Below, piece after piece: positions 1 through 7,765 of a stretch of DNA of 64,000 nt (the stretch's first letter is position 1; every line of letters starts with the position of its first letter). The position numbers and the translations under genes were made by a program. The stretch is taken from NCBI RefSeq assembly GCF_001425745.1, contig NZ_LMDF01000006.1, positions 124,001 to 188,000 of the forward strand. Direction: 5' to 3'. The notes below the pieces were generated by a model. The model was given only the letters and a program-made list of their open reading frames with translations, was not told where the DNA came from and made no database searches. Origin of the DNA: Caulobacter sp. Root343 (GTDB taxonomy: Bacteria; Pseudomonadota; Alphaproteobacteria; Caulobacterales; Caulobacteraceae).

Positions 1-764
1 GCCTTGGCCATGGCCTGGGTGATCGAGCCCATGCCGCCCACCGCGTGGCCCCAGGCGCCCTTCTTGCCGTTCACCTCGCCGAAGGTGTGGTGCAGCAGCA
101 CGTAGGCCGAGCCGGGCGTGTCGGGGCTGGCGAAGTTGCCGACCACGGCGTCGAAGCCGAACGCGGCCTTGACCGGGTCGCTCTCGAACCAGCCGTCCAG
201 CACGTCGCGGGCGCTCTTGGTGAACAGGTCCAGCAGGTCGCGCTTGCGCTCGCGCGACAGCATGGCCAGCCGCCCGCCCTGGCGCAGGGCCCGCAGCAGG
301 CCGGGCAGGCCGTCGCCCAGGTTGGGCGGCGTCTCCTGCGCCAGGTCGCGCAGCACGTCGCCGATCTCGTCCAGCATGGCGTAATAGGCCGGCAGCACCT
401 CGGCGTCGCGGCGGCTGAACTTGCGGAACGCCTCCTGGGTGCGCTCCAGGCCGCCGCCCAGCTTGATGTACTTGTCGTCCGACAGCGGCAGGAAGTTGGA
501 GATCGGCCGCTCCAGGAAGGTCAGGCCGTAATCGCGCAGCCCCATGTCGGCGATGACCTTGGGATTGAGCAGGCTGACCGTGTAGCTGGCCACGGAGTTG
601 CGGAAGCCGGGATGGAACTCCTCGGTCACCGCCGCTCCGCCGACCACGCCGCGCGCCTCGCAGACCGTGACCTTCAGCCCGGCCTTGGCCAGGTAGAAGG
701 CGCAGACCAGTCCGTTGTGCCCCCCGCCGATGATCACCGCGTCGCGGGTTTGGGTGGTGGCCAT
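1..764 (-). CDS. FAD-dependent oxidoreductase, PYROXD2 / phytoene desaturase-like (3' end outside window)
   Basis: The ATG is at 764-762; 254 codons are visible and the gene runs off the left edge. The N-terminus has the dinucleotide-binding fingerprint VIIGGGHNGLVCA followed by an acidic strand end (VTVCEA), which is the FAD-binding Rossmann fold of the phytoene desaturase / PYROXD2 group. A second typical stretch reads GGAAVTEEFHPGF. Family members are FAD-dependent amine or carotenoid-type oxidoreductases, but the substrate of this subgroup is unclear. A 10-bp palindrome TACGATCGTA (801-810) lies about 37 bases upstream of the start. The next gene on the same strand (GST, ending at 956) is separated by a 102-bp palindromic repeat. 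Confidence 0.85.
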   Translation of the reverse strand, partial: MATTQTRDAVIIGGGHNGLVCAFYLAKAGLKVTVCEARGVVGGAAVTEEFHPGFRNSVASYTVSLLNPKVIADMGLRDYGLTFLERPISNFLPLSDDKYIKLGGGLERTQEAFRKFSRRDAEVLPAYYAMLDEIGDVLRDLAQETPPNLGDGLPGLLRALRQGGRLAMLSRERKRDLLDLFTKSARDVLDGWFESDPVKAAFGFDAVVGNFASPDTPGSAYVLLHHTFGEVNGKKGAWGHAVGGMGSITQAMAK

Positions 765-800
765 GGTCGCTCTCCCCAGCGTGTGGGGAGAGTGTTGCTG

Positions 801-810
801 TACGATCGTA
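801..810. promoter_or_regulatory. 10-bp palindrome TACGATCGTA upstream of the oxidoreductase
   Basis: A perfect 10-bp palindrome lies 37 bases upstream of the oxidoreductase start, in its presumed promoter. It is flanked on the plus strand by TATAAT-like sequence (TACGATCGTATAAT). It could be an operator, but a 10-bp palindrome is weak evidence alone. Confidence 0.3.
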
Positions 811-842
811 TAATAGGCAAGGGGTGGCCTACTTCGAATAGC

Positions 843-944
843 CTGTCATCCCGGCCGTAGCGAAGCGGAGAGCCGGGACCGCCACGAACTCGGCGCTTGT
901 TGCGGTCCCGGCTCGGCGCGCTTCGCGCTTGGCCGGGATGACAG
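843..944. repeat. Palindromic intergenic repeat family B, copy 1 (102 bp)
   Basis: The element begins CTGTCATCCCGGCC and ends GGCCGGGATGACAG, so its termini are exact inverted repeats. It has GC-rich internal half-palindromes (GCGGTCCCGGCT, GGGACCGCC). Five further copies occur in the window (9605, 16617, 19787, 26291, 39718), nearly all exactly 102 bp. It sits 11 bp downstream of the GST stop codon and could act as a transcription terminator or mRNA stabiliser. Confidence 0.85.
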
Positions 945-955
945 ATTAGATTTGA

Positions 956-1597
956 TCAGGCCGCCTGAACGCTTGGCCGCTGCTCCACGCGCCCACGCCA
1001 GGCCGCCAGCGCCGTGCAGTCGCCCGGCACGGGGATCTCGGCGTAGCCAGCGAAGACCAGGCCCTCCAGCACGGTGATGTCGGCCATCGAGAACTGGTCG
1101 CCGGCCACATAGGGCTGGTCGCGCAGCACGCCGTCGAAATAGCGCATGCCGGCCTCGGCCTTCACCCGCCGGCGACGGCCGAAGTCCTCGCGGCCGGCCC
1201 AGTCGGGCGACTTGTGGGCTTGCAGCTGCGGACCCAGGCCGGGGGTAGCGTGATGGAAGTAGTCGCCGATCGGGTCGATCAGCTCGGACTCGGCCCGCTT
1301 CTGCATCATGTGGATCACCGCCTTCTCGCGCGGCGTCTTGCCCGTCAGCACCGGATTTCCGTCGAGGTTGTCGACATATTCGGTGATGGCCGTGCACTCG
1401 GAGATGAACAGGCCGTCCTCCAGCTCCAGCACCGGCACCGTGCCGGTCGGGTTCTTGGCCAGGAAGGCCGGGTCCTTGTGCTCGGCGCCGGGCAGGTCGA
1501 CGTTCACGAACTGGACCTGGTCGGTCAGGCCCTTCTCGGCCAGGGCGATGCGTACGCGCAGCGGGTTCGGAAAGCCGGGGACGTCGTGGATCTTCAT
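956..1597 (-). CDS. Glutathione S-transferase family protein
   Basis: A 213-aa GST-fold protein, close to the usual cytosolic GST length. The N-terminal thioredoxin-like domain (about residues 1-75) carries NPTGTVPVLELEDG and the glutathione-contacting ES equivalent (ISECTAITEY). The C-terminal helical domain (about 85-210) has the N-capping motif region FSMADITV. It probably conjugates or reduces electrophiles with glutathione in the cytoplasm. I chose ATG 1597 because MKIHDVPGFPNPLRVR aligns with family N-termini; ATG 1609 and TTG 1612 are alternative in-frame starts. The gene is divergent from a TetR regulator (1705), with two matching operators between them, so it is very likely the regulator's target. 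Confidence 0.88.
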   Translation of the reverse strand: MKIHDVPGFPNPLRVRIALAEKGLTDQVQFVNVDLPGAEHKDPAFLAKNPTGTVPVLELEDGLFISECTAITEYVDNLDGNPVLTGKTPREKAVIHMMQKRAESELIDPIGDYFHHATPGLGPQLQAHKSPDWAGREDFGRRRRVKAEAGMRYFDGVLRDQPYVAGDQFSMADITVLEGLVFAGYAEIPVPGDCTALAAWRGRVEQRPSVQAA

Positions 1598-1613
1598 GGT
1601 CTGCTCCATCAAT

Positions 1614-1631
1614 CTATCTACCAGTAGATAG
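1614..1631. promoter_or_regulatory. TetR operator 1 between GST and TetR genes
   Basis: CTATCTACCAGTAGATAG is an 18-bp palindrome apart from its central dinucleotide. It lies 16 bp upstream of the GST start and matches a second site at 1675-1692. Binding here would block GST transcription. Confidence 0.75.
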
Positions 1632-1674
1632 GTAGTGGGCCGACGTAAGGGCTTTCGCCGGGCGGAGTCAATGT

Positions 1675-1692
1675 CTATCTACTGGTAGGTAG
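1675..1692. promoter_or_regulatory. TetR operator 2 just upstream of the TetR gene
   Basis: CTATCTACTGGTAGGTAG differs from operator 1 at three positions: the two central bases and one right-arm base (GTAGGTAG instead of GTAGATAG). Its centre is 61 bp from that of operator 1, and it ends 12 bp before the TetR ATG, consistent with autorepression. Confidence 0.75.
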
Positions 1693-1704
1693 TCAGGAGC
1701 GCCG

Positions 1705-2271
1705 ATGAACACGCACGATACGCGGCAGACGATCATGGACACCGCTCGGGCCATGGTTCAGGCCAAGGGCTACAACGCCCTCAGCTTCCGCGAGGTGGCC
1801 AAGGACGTCGGCATCAAGAGCGCCAGCATCCACTACTATTTCCCGACCAAGGGCGATCTGGGCGCGGCCCTGGCCCGGCGCTACACCGAGGACGCGGTCG
1901 GCTATTTCGAGCACCTGCTGACGCGCGGCGACGACGTCGAGACCACCTTCCACGCCTATGCCGACGTGTTCCGCGCCGCCCTGCGCGACGACAACCGCAT
2001 GTGCCTGTACGGGATCATGGCCGCCGAATACGCGGACCTGCCGCCCGAGGTCCGGGTGGCGGTCGACGCGTTCAGCGCCGCCAATGTCGACTGGCTGAGC
2101 CGGCTGCTGGCGCCCCGCCATCCCGAGCTGGACGAGACGGCTCTGCGTGCGCGCGCCCTGGCCGTCTTCGCCGCCATCGAGGGCGCCCAGCTGGTGGCGC
2201 GGGGACGCGGCGACATCGCGGTGTTCGACCAGATGCTGGCGGCGTACAGCGCCGCGGGGCTGACGCCGTAG
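1705..2271 (+). CDS. TetR/AcrR family transcriptional regulator
   Basis: 188 aa. The N-terminal TetR_N DNA-binding domain (residues about 7-55) has the helix-turn-helix signature LSFREVAKDVGIKSASIHYYF followed by PTKGDLG. The C-terminal domain is all-helical and ligand-binding. AGGAGCG provides a ribosome binding site 5-6 bases before the ATG. It is divergent from the GST gene and flanked by two 18-bp operators, which indicates a repressor of both genes released by an electrophile or other ligand that I cannot identify. Confidence 0.92.
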   Translation: MNTHDTRQTIMDTARAMVQAKGYNALSFREVAKDVGIKSASIHYYFPTKGDLGAALARRYTEDAVGYFEHLLTRGDDVETTFHAYADVFRAALRDDNRMCLYGIMAAEYADLPPEVRVAVDAFSAANVDWLSRLLAPRHPELDETALRARALAVFAAIEGAQLVARGRGDIAVFDQMLAAYSAAGLTP

Positions 2272-2302
2272 AGGCGAAAACCCATACCACCAACAAATTT
2301 CC

Positions 2303-2444
2303 CGCCTTCCTCGCCCTTGTGGCGAGGACCCATGGCGCGGCTAGGCTCGGAGATAGTCAGCGCTCCTCGCGGGCGTGGTCGCGCACGGGTCCGGCGCCGC
2401 GCAAGCGGAACCCTGGGCCCTAGGCACAAGGCCTAGGGAGGCAG
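2303..2444. repeat. Inverted-repeat intergenic element family A, copy 1
   Basis: A diverged member of a roughly 145-bp family. The left arm is CGCCTTCCTCGCCCTTGTGGC followed by GAGGACCCATG; the right arm is CCTGGGCCCTAGGCACAAGGC followed by CTAGGGAGGC. Other copies are at 11816, 27367 and 51958. It fills the gap between a TetR gene and the convergent end of the RND permease gene. Confidence 0.7.
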
Positions 2445-2466
2445 GTGAAGAAGGCTTGGAAGGGGC

Positions 2467-5400
2467 TCACCCCGCCTCCGTCTTCCCGCGCGCCGTCAGC
2501 CAGTACATCACCGGCGTCGCCACCCGGCTCAACAGGGTGCTGGTCACCAGGCCGCCGATGATGGCGATGGCCAGGGGCGAGTAGAGGCCCGAGTGCTCGA
2601 TCGCCAGGGGCAGCAGCCCGCCGATCGCGGTCACGCTCGTCAGCAGCACCGGAAGGAAGCGGACTTCGCCGGCCTTCTCGATGGCGTCGTGCAGGTTCAT
2701 GCCTTCGCGGCGCAGTTGCTCGGTGAAGTCGACCAGCAGGATCGAGTTCTTGATCTCGATGCCGATCAGGGCGACCACGCCGATCGTCGCGGTGAACGAC
2801 AGCGAGTTGCCGGTCAGGGCCAGGGCCAGCACCGCGCCGAACACCCCGAACGGGATGATGCCGGCCACCACCAGGGCCGTCTTGAACTTCTGGAACTCAA
2901 GAACCAGCACCGCCAGGATGCCGAACACCGCCACCAGCACCGCCGCGCCCAGGCCTGCGAAGCTCTCCGACGCCGCCTCGGCCTCGCCGCCCAGCGACAG
3001 GCGATAGCCAGGGGGCAGGGGCAGATCCCGGGCCAGCCGCGCCACCACCTCCCGGGTCACGCCCGACGCCAGGAAGCCGGTGCGGACATAGGAACTGATG
3101 GTCACCGTCCGCTCGCGGTCGAAGCGGTCGATGCGCGAGGGACTGGACTTCAGCCTCGGCGTGGCGATGGCGTCCAGCGGCGCGGCCAGGCCGTCGGCGG
3201 TCGGGACATAGACGCCCTTCAGGGCCGACAGCGGATTGCGCGGCGCCCCATCGACCTGCTCGGTCGGCAGCCGCACCTTGACCGCGTAGTCGTCGCCGTC
3301 CGGGTCGCGGAAGCGGGCGGTTTCTTCACCGGACAAGGCCAGGCGGGCGATGCGGCGCGGCGCGCCGGCCGGGACGCCCAGGGCGGCCGCCTTGGCCTCG
3401 TCGACGCCGAGGTCCAGGTCGGTGCGGTCCAGACGCACGGGATTGGTGACGTCGCGCGTCCCCGGCGTGGCCTTCAGGATCGCCTCGGTCCGCGCCGAGA
3501 GCGCCTTCAGCACGTCGAGGTTCTGGCCCGTCAGGCGCACGGCGATCGGCGCGTCGATCGGCGGGCCGTTCTCGAAGATCAGCACGCTGATCCGCGCGCC
3601 CGGAAAACTGGCGAAGTCCTTGCGCAGCCGGTCCAGCACCACCTCGCTCTTGCCCGGCTCCCAGCGTTTCAGGCTGACGAACACCTCGGCGAAGGTCGTC
3701 GAACTCTCGCGCTGGGTGCGGTTGTAGAAGATCTGCGGATTGCCGCGCCCCAGATTGGCGGCCTGCCAGGCGACGTCGGGTTCGGCCTTCAGTCGGCGCT
3801 CGACATAGCGCAGCACCCGGTCGGTGCGGGCCAGGGACGAGCCGTCCGGGGTCTCGACGCGGATCAGGAACTGCGGCGTCTCGGCGGCCGGGAACAGGCT
3901 GGAGCCGATCAGCTTCACCAGCGGCAGGGTGGTCAGGCACAGGGCCAGCAGGATCGCCAGGGTGAGCCACGGCCGCGCCAGGGCCCGGTGCAGGACGGGT
4001 CGGTAGAAGCGGTGGATGCCGTCATTGACCGCCCGCAGCAGGATGTTGCCCTCGGGGTCGGAATGCTTGTCCAGCACCCGGCTGGCCAGGAACGGGATGA
4101 TGGTCATCGAGACCAGCAGCGAGGCGGCGATGGTGCACAGCACCGTCACCGGCAGCGACTTGATATAGGCCCCCGAGCCGGCCGGCAGGGCCATCAGCGG
4201 CAGGAAGGCCAGCATCAGGGTCGCGGTGCAGCCCAGCACCGCCAGGCTGATCTGGCGCGTGCCGTTGATGGCCGCCTCGACCCGGTCCTCACCTTCGCGC
4301 ACCCGGCGGGCGATGTTCTCGGTGATGACGATGCTGTCGTCGACCAGCAGGCCCAGGGCCAGCACGAAGCCGGCGATCGACAGCTGGTTCAGGGTGAAGC
4401 CGAACGCCTGCAGCAGGGTCAGGCCGATCAGCAGGCTGAGCGGGATCGAGACCATAACCACCAGGCCCGCGCGAGGGCCCAGCGGCAGCAAGGTGATCAG
4501 CACCAGCGCCAGAGCGATGCCGAAGTCGCGGAACAGATTGTTCAGCCGGTGCTTGACGTTCTCGGCCTGGACGAAGCCGCGCTGCAGCTTCACGCCGGCC
4601 GGCAGGGTCCTCTCGTAGTCGTCCAGCACCGCCTGCGCGGCCTTGGTGATCCTGGCCACGTCCTGGCCGTCCTTCTGGGTCACGGTGACGAACACCGCCC
4701 GCTGGCCGTTGAAGCGGGTCAGGTGCGGGGGCTCGGCCTGGGCCCAGGCCACCGTGGCGACGTCGCGCACGCGGGTGACCTGGCCGCCGACCGCGCGCAC
4801 CGGCGTGTCGGCCACGGTCGCCAGGTCGTGGAAGGCCCCGCCGGACTTGACGTTGAAGCGCCGCTCTCCGGCTTGGACCGCGCCGATCGGCGCTTCGGCG
4901 CCGGCCGACTTCAGCGCGTCGGCGACGGCGGTGGCGGGCAGTTTCAGGGCCGACAGGCGGGCCAGATCGAGGGTGACCTGAACCTGCGACGGCGGCGCGC
5001 CCCAGTACTTGGCCTCGCGCACGCCGGGCACGCGGTCCAGCCGCTCGCGCAACCGGTCGGCGGTCTTTTCCAGCCGGCGCATCGGCAAGATGTCGGAGGT
5101 CAGGGCGACCTGGACGATGGCGACTTCCGAGGTCCGCACCCGTTGGATGTCGAGCAAGGTGAGCCCGGCCGGCAGGTTGCCGCGGATGGCGTTCACCTCG
5201 CGGACCACCTGGTCGTACTTGCGCTCGGCGTCGACGTCCCAGGTGAAGTGGACACGGATCGTGGCCGCGCCGTCCGAGCTGGTCGACTCGACCTTGTCGA
5301 TGTTGTCGAGGCCGTCGACCGCGTCCTCGATCGGATCGACGACCAGTTGCTCGATCTCCGACGGTTCGGCGCCCGGCAGGACGGCGCGGATGATCACGAT

Positions 5401-5535
5401 CGGCGTCGGGAAGTGCGGGTCCTCGGACCGCGGCACGGTGTTCAGCGCGTTGATCCCCAGCATCACCAGCAGCCCGAAGGCCACGAGGGTGAACTGCCAG
5501 CGGCGAACGGCGAAGGTCGCGAGGTCGAACGTCAC
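2467..5535 (-). CDS. Efflux RND transporter permease subunit (AcrB/HAE family)
   Basis: 1022 aa, the normal length for an RND inner-membrane pump, with 12 expected transmembrane segments and two large periplasmic loops. Visible features include the N-terminal membrane helix (FTLVAFGLLVMLGINAL), the porter-domain stretch LPGAEPSEIEQLV, and the TM4 signature GLLVDDSIVITENIARR with the paired Asp residues of the proton relay. The C-terminal half ends GLVTSTLLSRVATPVMYWL. It works with the adaptor encoded immediately upstream (stop-to-start gap 3 bp) and an outer-membrane factor that is not in this window. The substrate cannot be inferred. Confidence 0.94.
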   Translation of the reverse strand: MTFDLATFAVRRWQFTLVAFGLLVMLGINALNTVPRSEDPHFPTPIVIIRAVLPGAEPSEIEQLVVDPIEDAVDGLDNIDKVESTSSDGAATIRVHFTWDVDAERKYDQVVREVNAIRGNLPAGLTLLDIQRVRTSEVAIVQVALTSDILPMRRLEKTADRLRERLDRVPGVREAKYWGAPPSQVQVTLDLARLSALKLPATAVADALKSAGAEAPIGAVQAGERRFNVKSGGAFHDLATVADTPVRAVGGQVTRVRDVATVAWAQAEPPHLTRFNGQRAVFVTVTQKDGQDVARITKAAQAVLDDYERTLPAGVKLQRGFVQAENVKHRLNNLFRDFGIALALVLITLLPLGPRAGLVVMVSIPLSLLIGLTLLQAFGFTLNQLSIAGFVLALGLLVDDSIVITENIARRVREGEDRVEAAINGTRQISLAVLGCTATLMLAFLPLMALPAGSGAYIKSLPVTVLCTIAASLLVSMTIIPFLASRVLDKHSDPEGNILLRAVNDGIHRFYRPVLHRALARPWLTLAILLALCLTTLPLVKLIGSSLFPAAETPQFLIRVETPDGSSLARTDRVLRYVERRLKAEPDVAWQAANLGRGNPQIFYNRTQRESSTTFAEVFVSLKRWEPGKSEVVLDRLRKDFASFPGARISVLIFENGPPIDAPIAVRLTGQNLDVLKALSARTEAILKATPGTRDVTNPVRLDRTDLDLGVDEAKAAALGVPAGAPRRIARLALSGEETARFRDPDGDDYAVKVRLPTEQVDGAPRNPLSALKGVYVPTADGLAAPLDAIATPRLKSSPSRIDRFDRERTVTISSYVRTGFLASGVTREVVARLARDLPLPPGYRLSLGGEAEAASESFAGLGAAVLVAVFGILAVLVLEFQKFKTALVVAGIIPFGVFGAVLALALTGNSLSFTATIGVVALIGIEIKNSILLVDFTEQLRREGMNLHDAIEKAGEVRFLPVLLTSVTAIGGLLPLAIEHSGLYSPLAIAIIGGLVTSTLLSRVATPVMYWLTARGKTEAG

Positions 5536-5538
5536 GGC

Positions 5539-6603
5539 CTAGCGATCCAGACGGGTGGGATCGATGACCCGCACGGCCTCGCCGTCGGCGACGAAGCCGG
5601 CGCCGGCGGTGATCACCTGGGTCCCGTCGGCCAAGCCGGCGACCAGGGCGTCGTCGCCGTCGAAGCCGCCGAAGATCACCGGCGTGCGCCGGGCCTTGCC
5701 GCGCTCGAACCGGAAGACGAAGGCGCGCTGGCCATTGGCCTCCAGCACCGCCTCGGCGGGGATGCGCGTGTAGGCCGTGGCCGCGCCGGGCGCGGCGCGG
5801 ACCGCCAGGCTGGCATGGGCGATCTGGCCGCTGCGCAGGGCGGGCGGCGGCGCGGACAGCTCGATCTCGACCGCGATCGCGCCGGTGCGGGTGTCGGCCG
5901 CCTCGCCGACGCGAGTGACGCGGCCAGGGAGGGCCTGATCGCCGAAGTCCTCGACCCTGACCTGGGCCGTGTCGCCCACGCGAACGCGAGCGGCGTCGCG
6001 GGCCGCGAGCGGCAGGCGCAGGACCAGCGGGCTCCCGAGGTCGGCGACCCGCGCCACCACCTGGCCCGCGGCCACCACCTCGCCCGCCTGGGCGCGGCGT
6101 TCCAGCACCACGCCCGACACCGGCGAGACCAGGCTGGCCCAGCGACGGTCGAAGCGAGCCGAGTCATAGGCGGCCTGGGCGGCCTTCAGCGCGCTCGCCC
6201 GGTCGTCGAGGCGCTGGCGGCTGACATAGCCCTTGTCGAACAGGGTCCTGTCGCGCTCGACGTCGCGGCGCGCGCGCTCCAGGTCGGCGGCGGTCTGTTG
6301 CTGGCGCGCGTCGACGCCGGCCGGATCGATGGCGGCGATGGCCTGGCCGGCCCGAATGCTGTCGCCGGCCTCGACCCGCATGGCGGTCAGGACACCGGGG
6401 ATACGGAACGACAGCGCCATCTCGCGCCGGCGCTCCAGCGTCCCCGCCCCGCCGACCGAACCGGCCGCGTCGGGCGCGGCGACGCGGGCGGCCTCGACCG
6501 GCGTCGGGGCGACCGGATCGTCCGCCTTGGGCTTGGCGTTACAGGCGCTGAGCGCCGCCGCGACCAGCAGCACCACTGAGGGGAGGGTCGGCGTCCGCCA
6601 CAT
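5539..6603 (-). CDS. Efflux RND transporter periplasmic adaptor subunit (lipoprotein)
   Basis: 354 aa from ATG 6603, preceded by GGAAC; an in-frame TTG at 6615 is less likely. The N-terminus is a lipoprotein signal with lipobox LSAC, so the protein is lipid-anchored in the periplasm. Lipoyl/barrel-sandwich halves are visible (AGDSIRAGQAIAAIDPAGV and VSPVSGVVLERRAQAGEVV) and flank a coiled-coil hairpin with ERARRDVERDRTLFDKGYV. These are hallmarks of membrane fusion proteins of the HlyD/AcrA class. It is the first gene of a two-gene operon with the RND permease and is divergent from a TetR gene across a symmetric operator. Confidence 0.93.
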   Translation of the reverse strand: MWRTPTLPSVVLLVAAALSACNAKPKADDPVAPTPVEAARVAAPDAAGSVGGAGTLERRREMALSFRIPGVLTAMRVEAGDSIRAGQAIAAIDPAGVDARQQQTAADLERARRDVERDRTLFDKGYVSRQRLDDRASALKAAQAAYDSARFDRRWASLVSPVSGVVLERRAQAGEVVAAGQVVARVADLGSPLVLRLPLAARDAARVRVGDTAQVRVEDFGDQALPGRVTRVGEAADTRTGAIAVEIELSAPPPALRSGQIAHASLAVRAAPGAATAYTRIPAEAVLEANGQRAFVFRFERGKARRTPVIFGGFDGDDALVAGLADGTQVITAGAGFVADGEAVRVIDPTRLDR

Positions 6604-6619
6604 AGGCTGTTCCAAATCG

Positions 6620-6642
6620 ATCAGTGATAAGTTATCAGTGAT
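6620..6642. promoter_or_regulatory. TetR operator for the RND pump operon
   Basis: This 23-bp site has the form ATCA-n-TGATAA-n-TTATCA-n-TGAT. Every fixed base is matched by its inverted partner and only the three n positions (all G on the plus strand) break symmetry. It lies 16 bp upstream of the adaptor ATG and 49 bp upstream of the TetR ATG. Confidence 0.8.
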
Positions 6643-6691
6643 TGGCGACGCTGGCTTGTCAAGCTCCGACGGTGATGCTCAAGGACGTTCG

Positions 6692-7339
6692 ATGAAGTCT
6701 CCCGCCCTCCGAGTCCCGAAAAGCCGTTCCCCGCGTAAACCCAAGGGCCAGGGCGCCGAGCGCCGCGAGGAGATCCTCGACGCGGCCCAGGGCCTGTTCG
6801 CCCAGAAGGGCGTCCATGCGGTCTCGACCCGCCAGATCGCCGAGATCGCCGGCATCTCGCAGCCGGCCCTCTACGCCTATTTCGCCACCAAGGACGACAT
6901 CGCCGCCGAGCTGTGCGTGCGGGCCTTCGCGATCCTGGCCGAACGGATGGCCGCCGCGCGGGTCGGCTACACCCCGACGCCGGAGAATTTCGAGCGCTGC
7001 CTGCGGGTCTATATCGACTTCGGCCTGGACCATCCGGACGCCTATCGCGTGGCCTTCATGCTGGAGAAGAGCGTCGACGGCAGCTTCCTGGAGAAGACTG
7101 GCGGCCGGCCGATGATCGCCGGCAAGGAGGTGTTCGCGGTGTTTGTCGAGATGGTCGGCGAGCTGCACGCGCGCGGCCTGATGGCCGGCGACGACGTGAT
7201 GGCAGCCACCCAGTCGCTGTGGGCCGGCCTGCACGGCCTGGTCTCGCTGCTGATCGCCCGGCCGGAGTTCCCCTGGATCGATCGCGAGCCGCTGATCGCC
7301 ACCCACGTGGCCATGCTGCGCAGAGGGGCGTTGAAGTAG
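6692..7339 (+). CDS. TetR/AcrR family regulator of the RND pump
   Basis: 215 aa from ATG 6692; the frame stays open far upstream but that region is the RND adaptor on the other strand. After a basic N-terminal tail (KSRSPRKPKGQGAERR), the TetR_N domain begins at EEILDAAQGLFAQKG and has the helix-turn-helix STRQIAEIAGISQPALYAYFA. The C-terminal domain resembles the TetR_C groups found in pump repressors. Its divergent position and the palindrome at 6620-6642 make it the probable repressor of the pump operon and of itself. Confidence 0.92.
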   Translation: MKSPALRVPKSRSPRKPKGQGAERREEILDAAQGLFAQKGVHAVSTRQIAEIAGISQPALYAYFATKDDIAAELCVRAFAILAERMAAARVGYTPTPENFERCLRVYIDFGLDHPDAYRVAFMLEKSVDGSFLEKTGGRPMIAGKEVFAVFVEMVGELHARGLMAGDDVMAATQSLWAGLHGLVSLLIARPEFPWIDREPLIATHVAMLRRGALK

Positions 7340-7406
7340 AGCGCCCATTGAAGTCGGGGGAGGGCGCCTCTAGATGACGCCCTCGTTTCTTCGGGAAGGA
7401 TCCCCC

Positions 7407-7607
7407 ATGGCCAAGCTCCTGCCGCTCCAATCGTTCAGCCTGCAGGAGACCGACGACGGCTACCGCCTGCTGGTCTCGGCCATCGGCGGCGAGTCGCTGT
7501 ATGTCTCGATCACCGCCGACCAGATGGACGACATCATCGACAGCCTCGAGAACGCCATGGGCGGCGAAGGTGAGGGCGAAGAGGGCGAGGACGACGTCGA
7601 GTACTAG
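7407..7607 (+). CDS. Small acidic protein of unknown function
   Basis: 66 aa from ATG 7407, preceded by GGAAGGATC at good spacing; an upstream ATG at 7374 has no such site. The protein has a structured-looking N-terminal part (LLPLQSFSLQETDDGYRLLV) with predicted beta-strands, then SITADQMDDIIDSLENAM, and ends in a Glu/Asp/Gly-rich tail (GEGEGEEGEDDVEY). No transmembrane segment or known motif is visible. Codon use matches neighbouring genes, so I think it is real. Function is unknown. Confidence 0.6.
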   Translation: MAKLLPLQSFSLQETDDGYRLLVSAIGGESLYVSITADQMDDIIDSLENAMGGEGEGEEGEDDVEY

Positions 7608-7631
7608 GGGCGCTTGGCCATCCCTTTCCAT

Positions 7632-7758
7632 CCGACCTTCCCGGCGAAAGCCGGGATCCAGATCCCATGGCGTTTGGGCTGACGGGAAGGGCGCCGAGCT
7701 CGTGGAGCCCACTTCAGCACTCTTCCAGCTGGGCCCCGGCTTTCGCCGGGGAAGTCGG
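7632..7758. repeat. Inverted-repeat intergenic element family C
   Basis: The left end CCGACCTTCCCGGCGAAAGC and the right end GCTTTCGCCGGGGAAGTCGG are near-exact inverted copies flanking about 85 bp. It lies between convergent genes (small acidic protein and MocR regulator), so it could terminate both. Only one clear copy is in the window. Confidence 0.65.
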
Positions 7759-7765
7759 CGTTGGA

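Noticed and set aside
4000-4400. Possible CRISPR or tandem repeat signals
   Set aside because: No regularly spaced direct repeats with unique spacers were seen here or elsewhere; the repeats in this window are palindromic and dispersed.
2593-6579. Very long open frame of 1328 codons on the plus strand opposite the RND pump genes
   Set aside because: It is antisense to the adaptor and permease genes, has Gln/His/Arg-rich low-complexity composition typical of shadow frames in GC-rich DNA, and has no recognisable domain.
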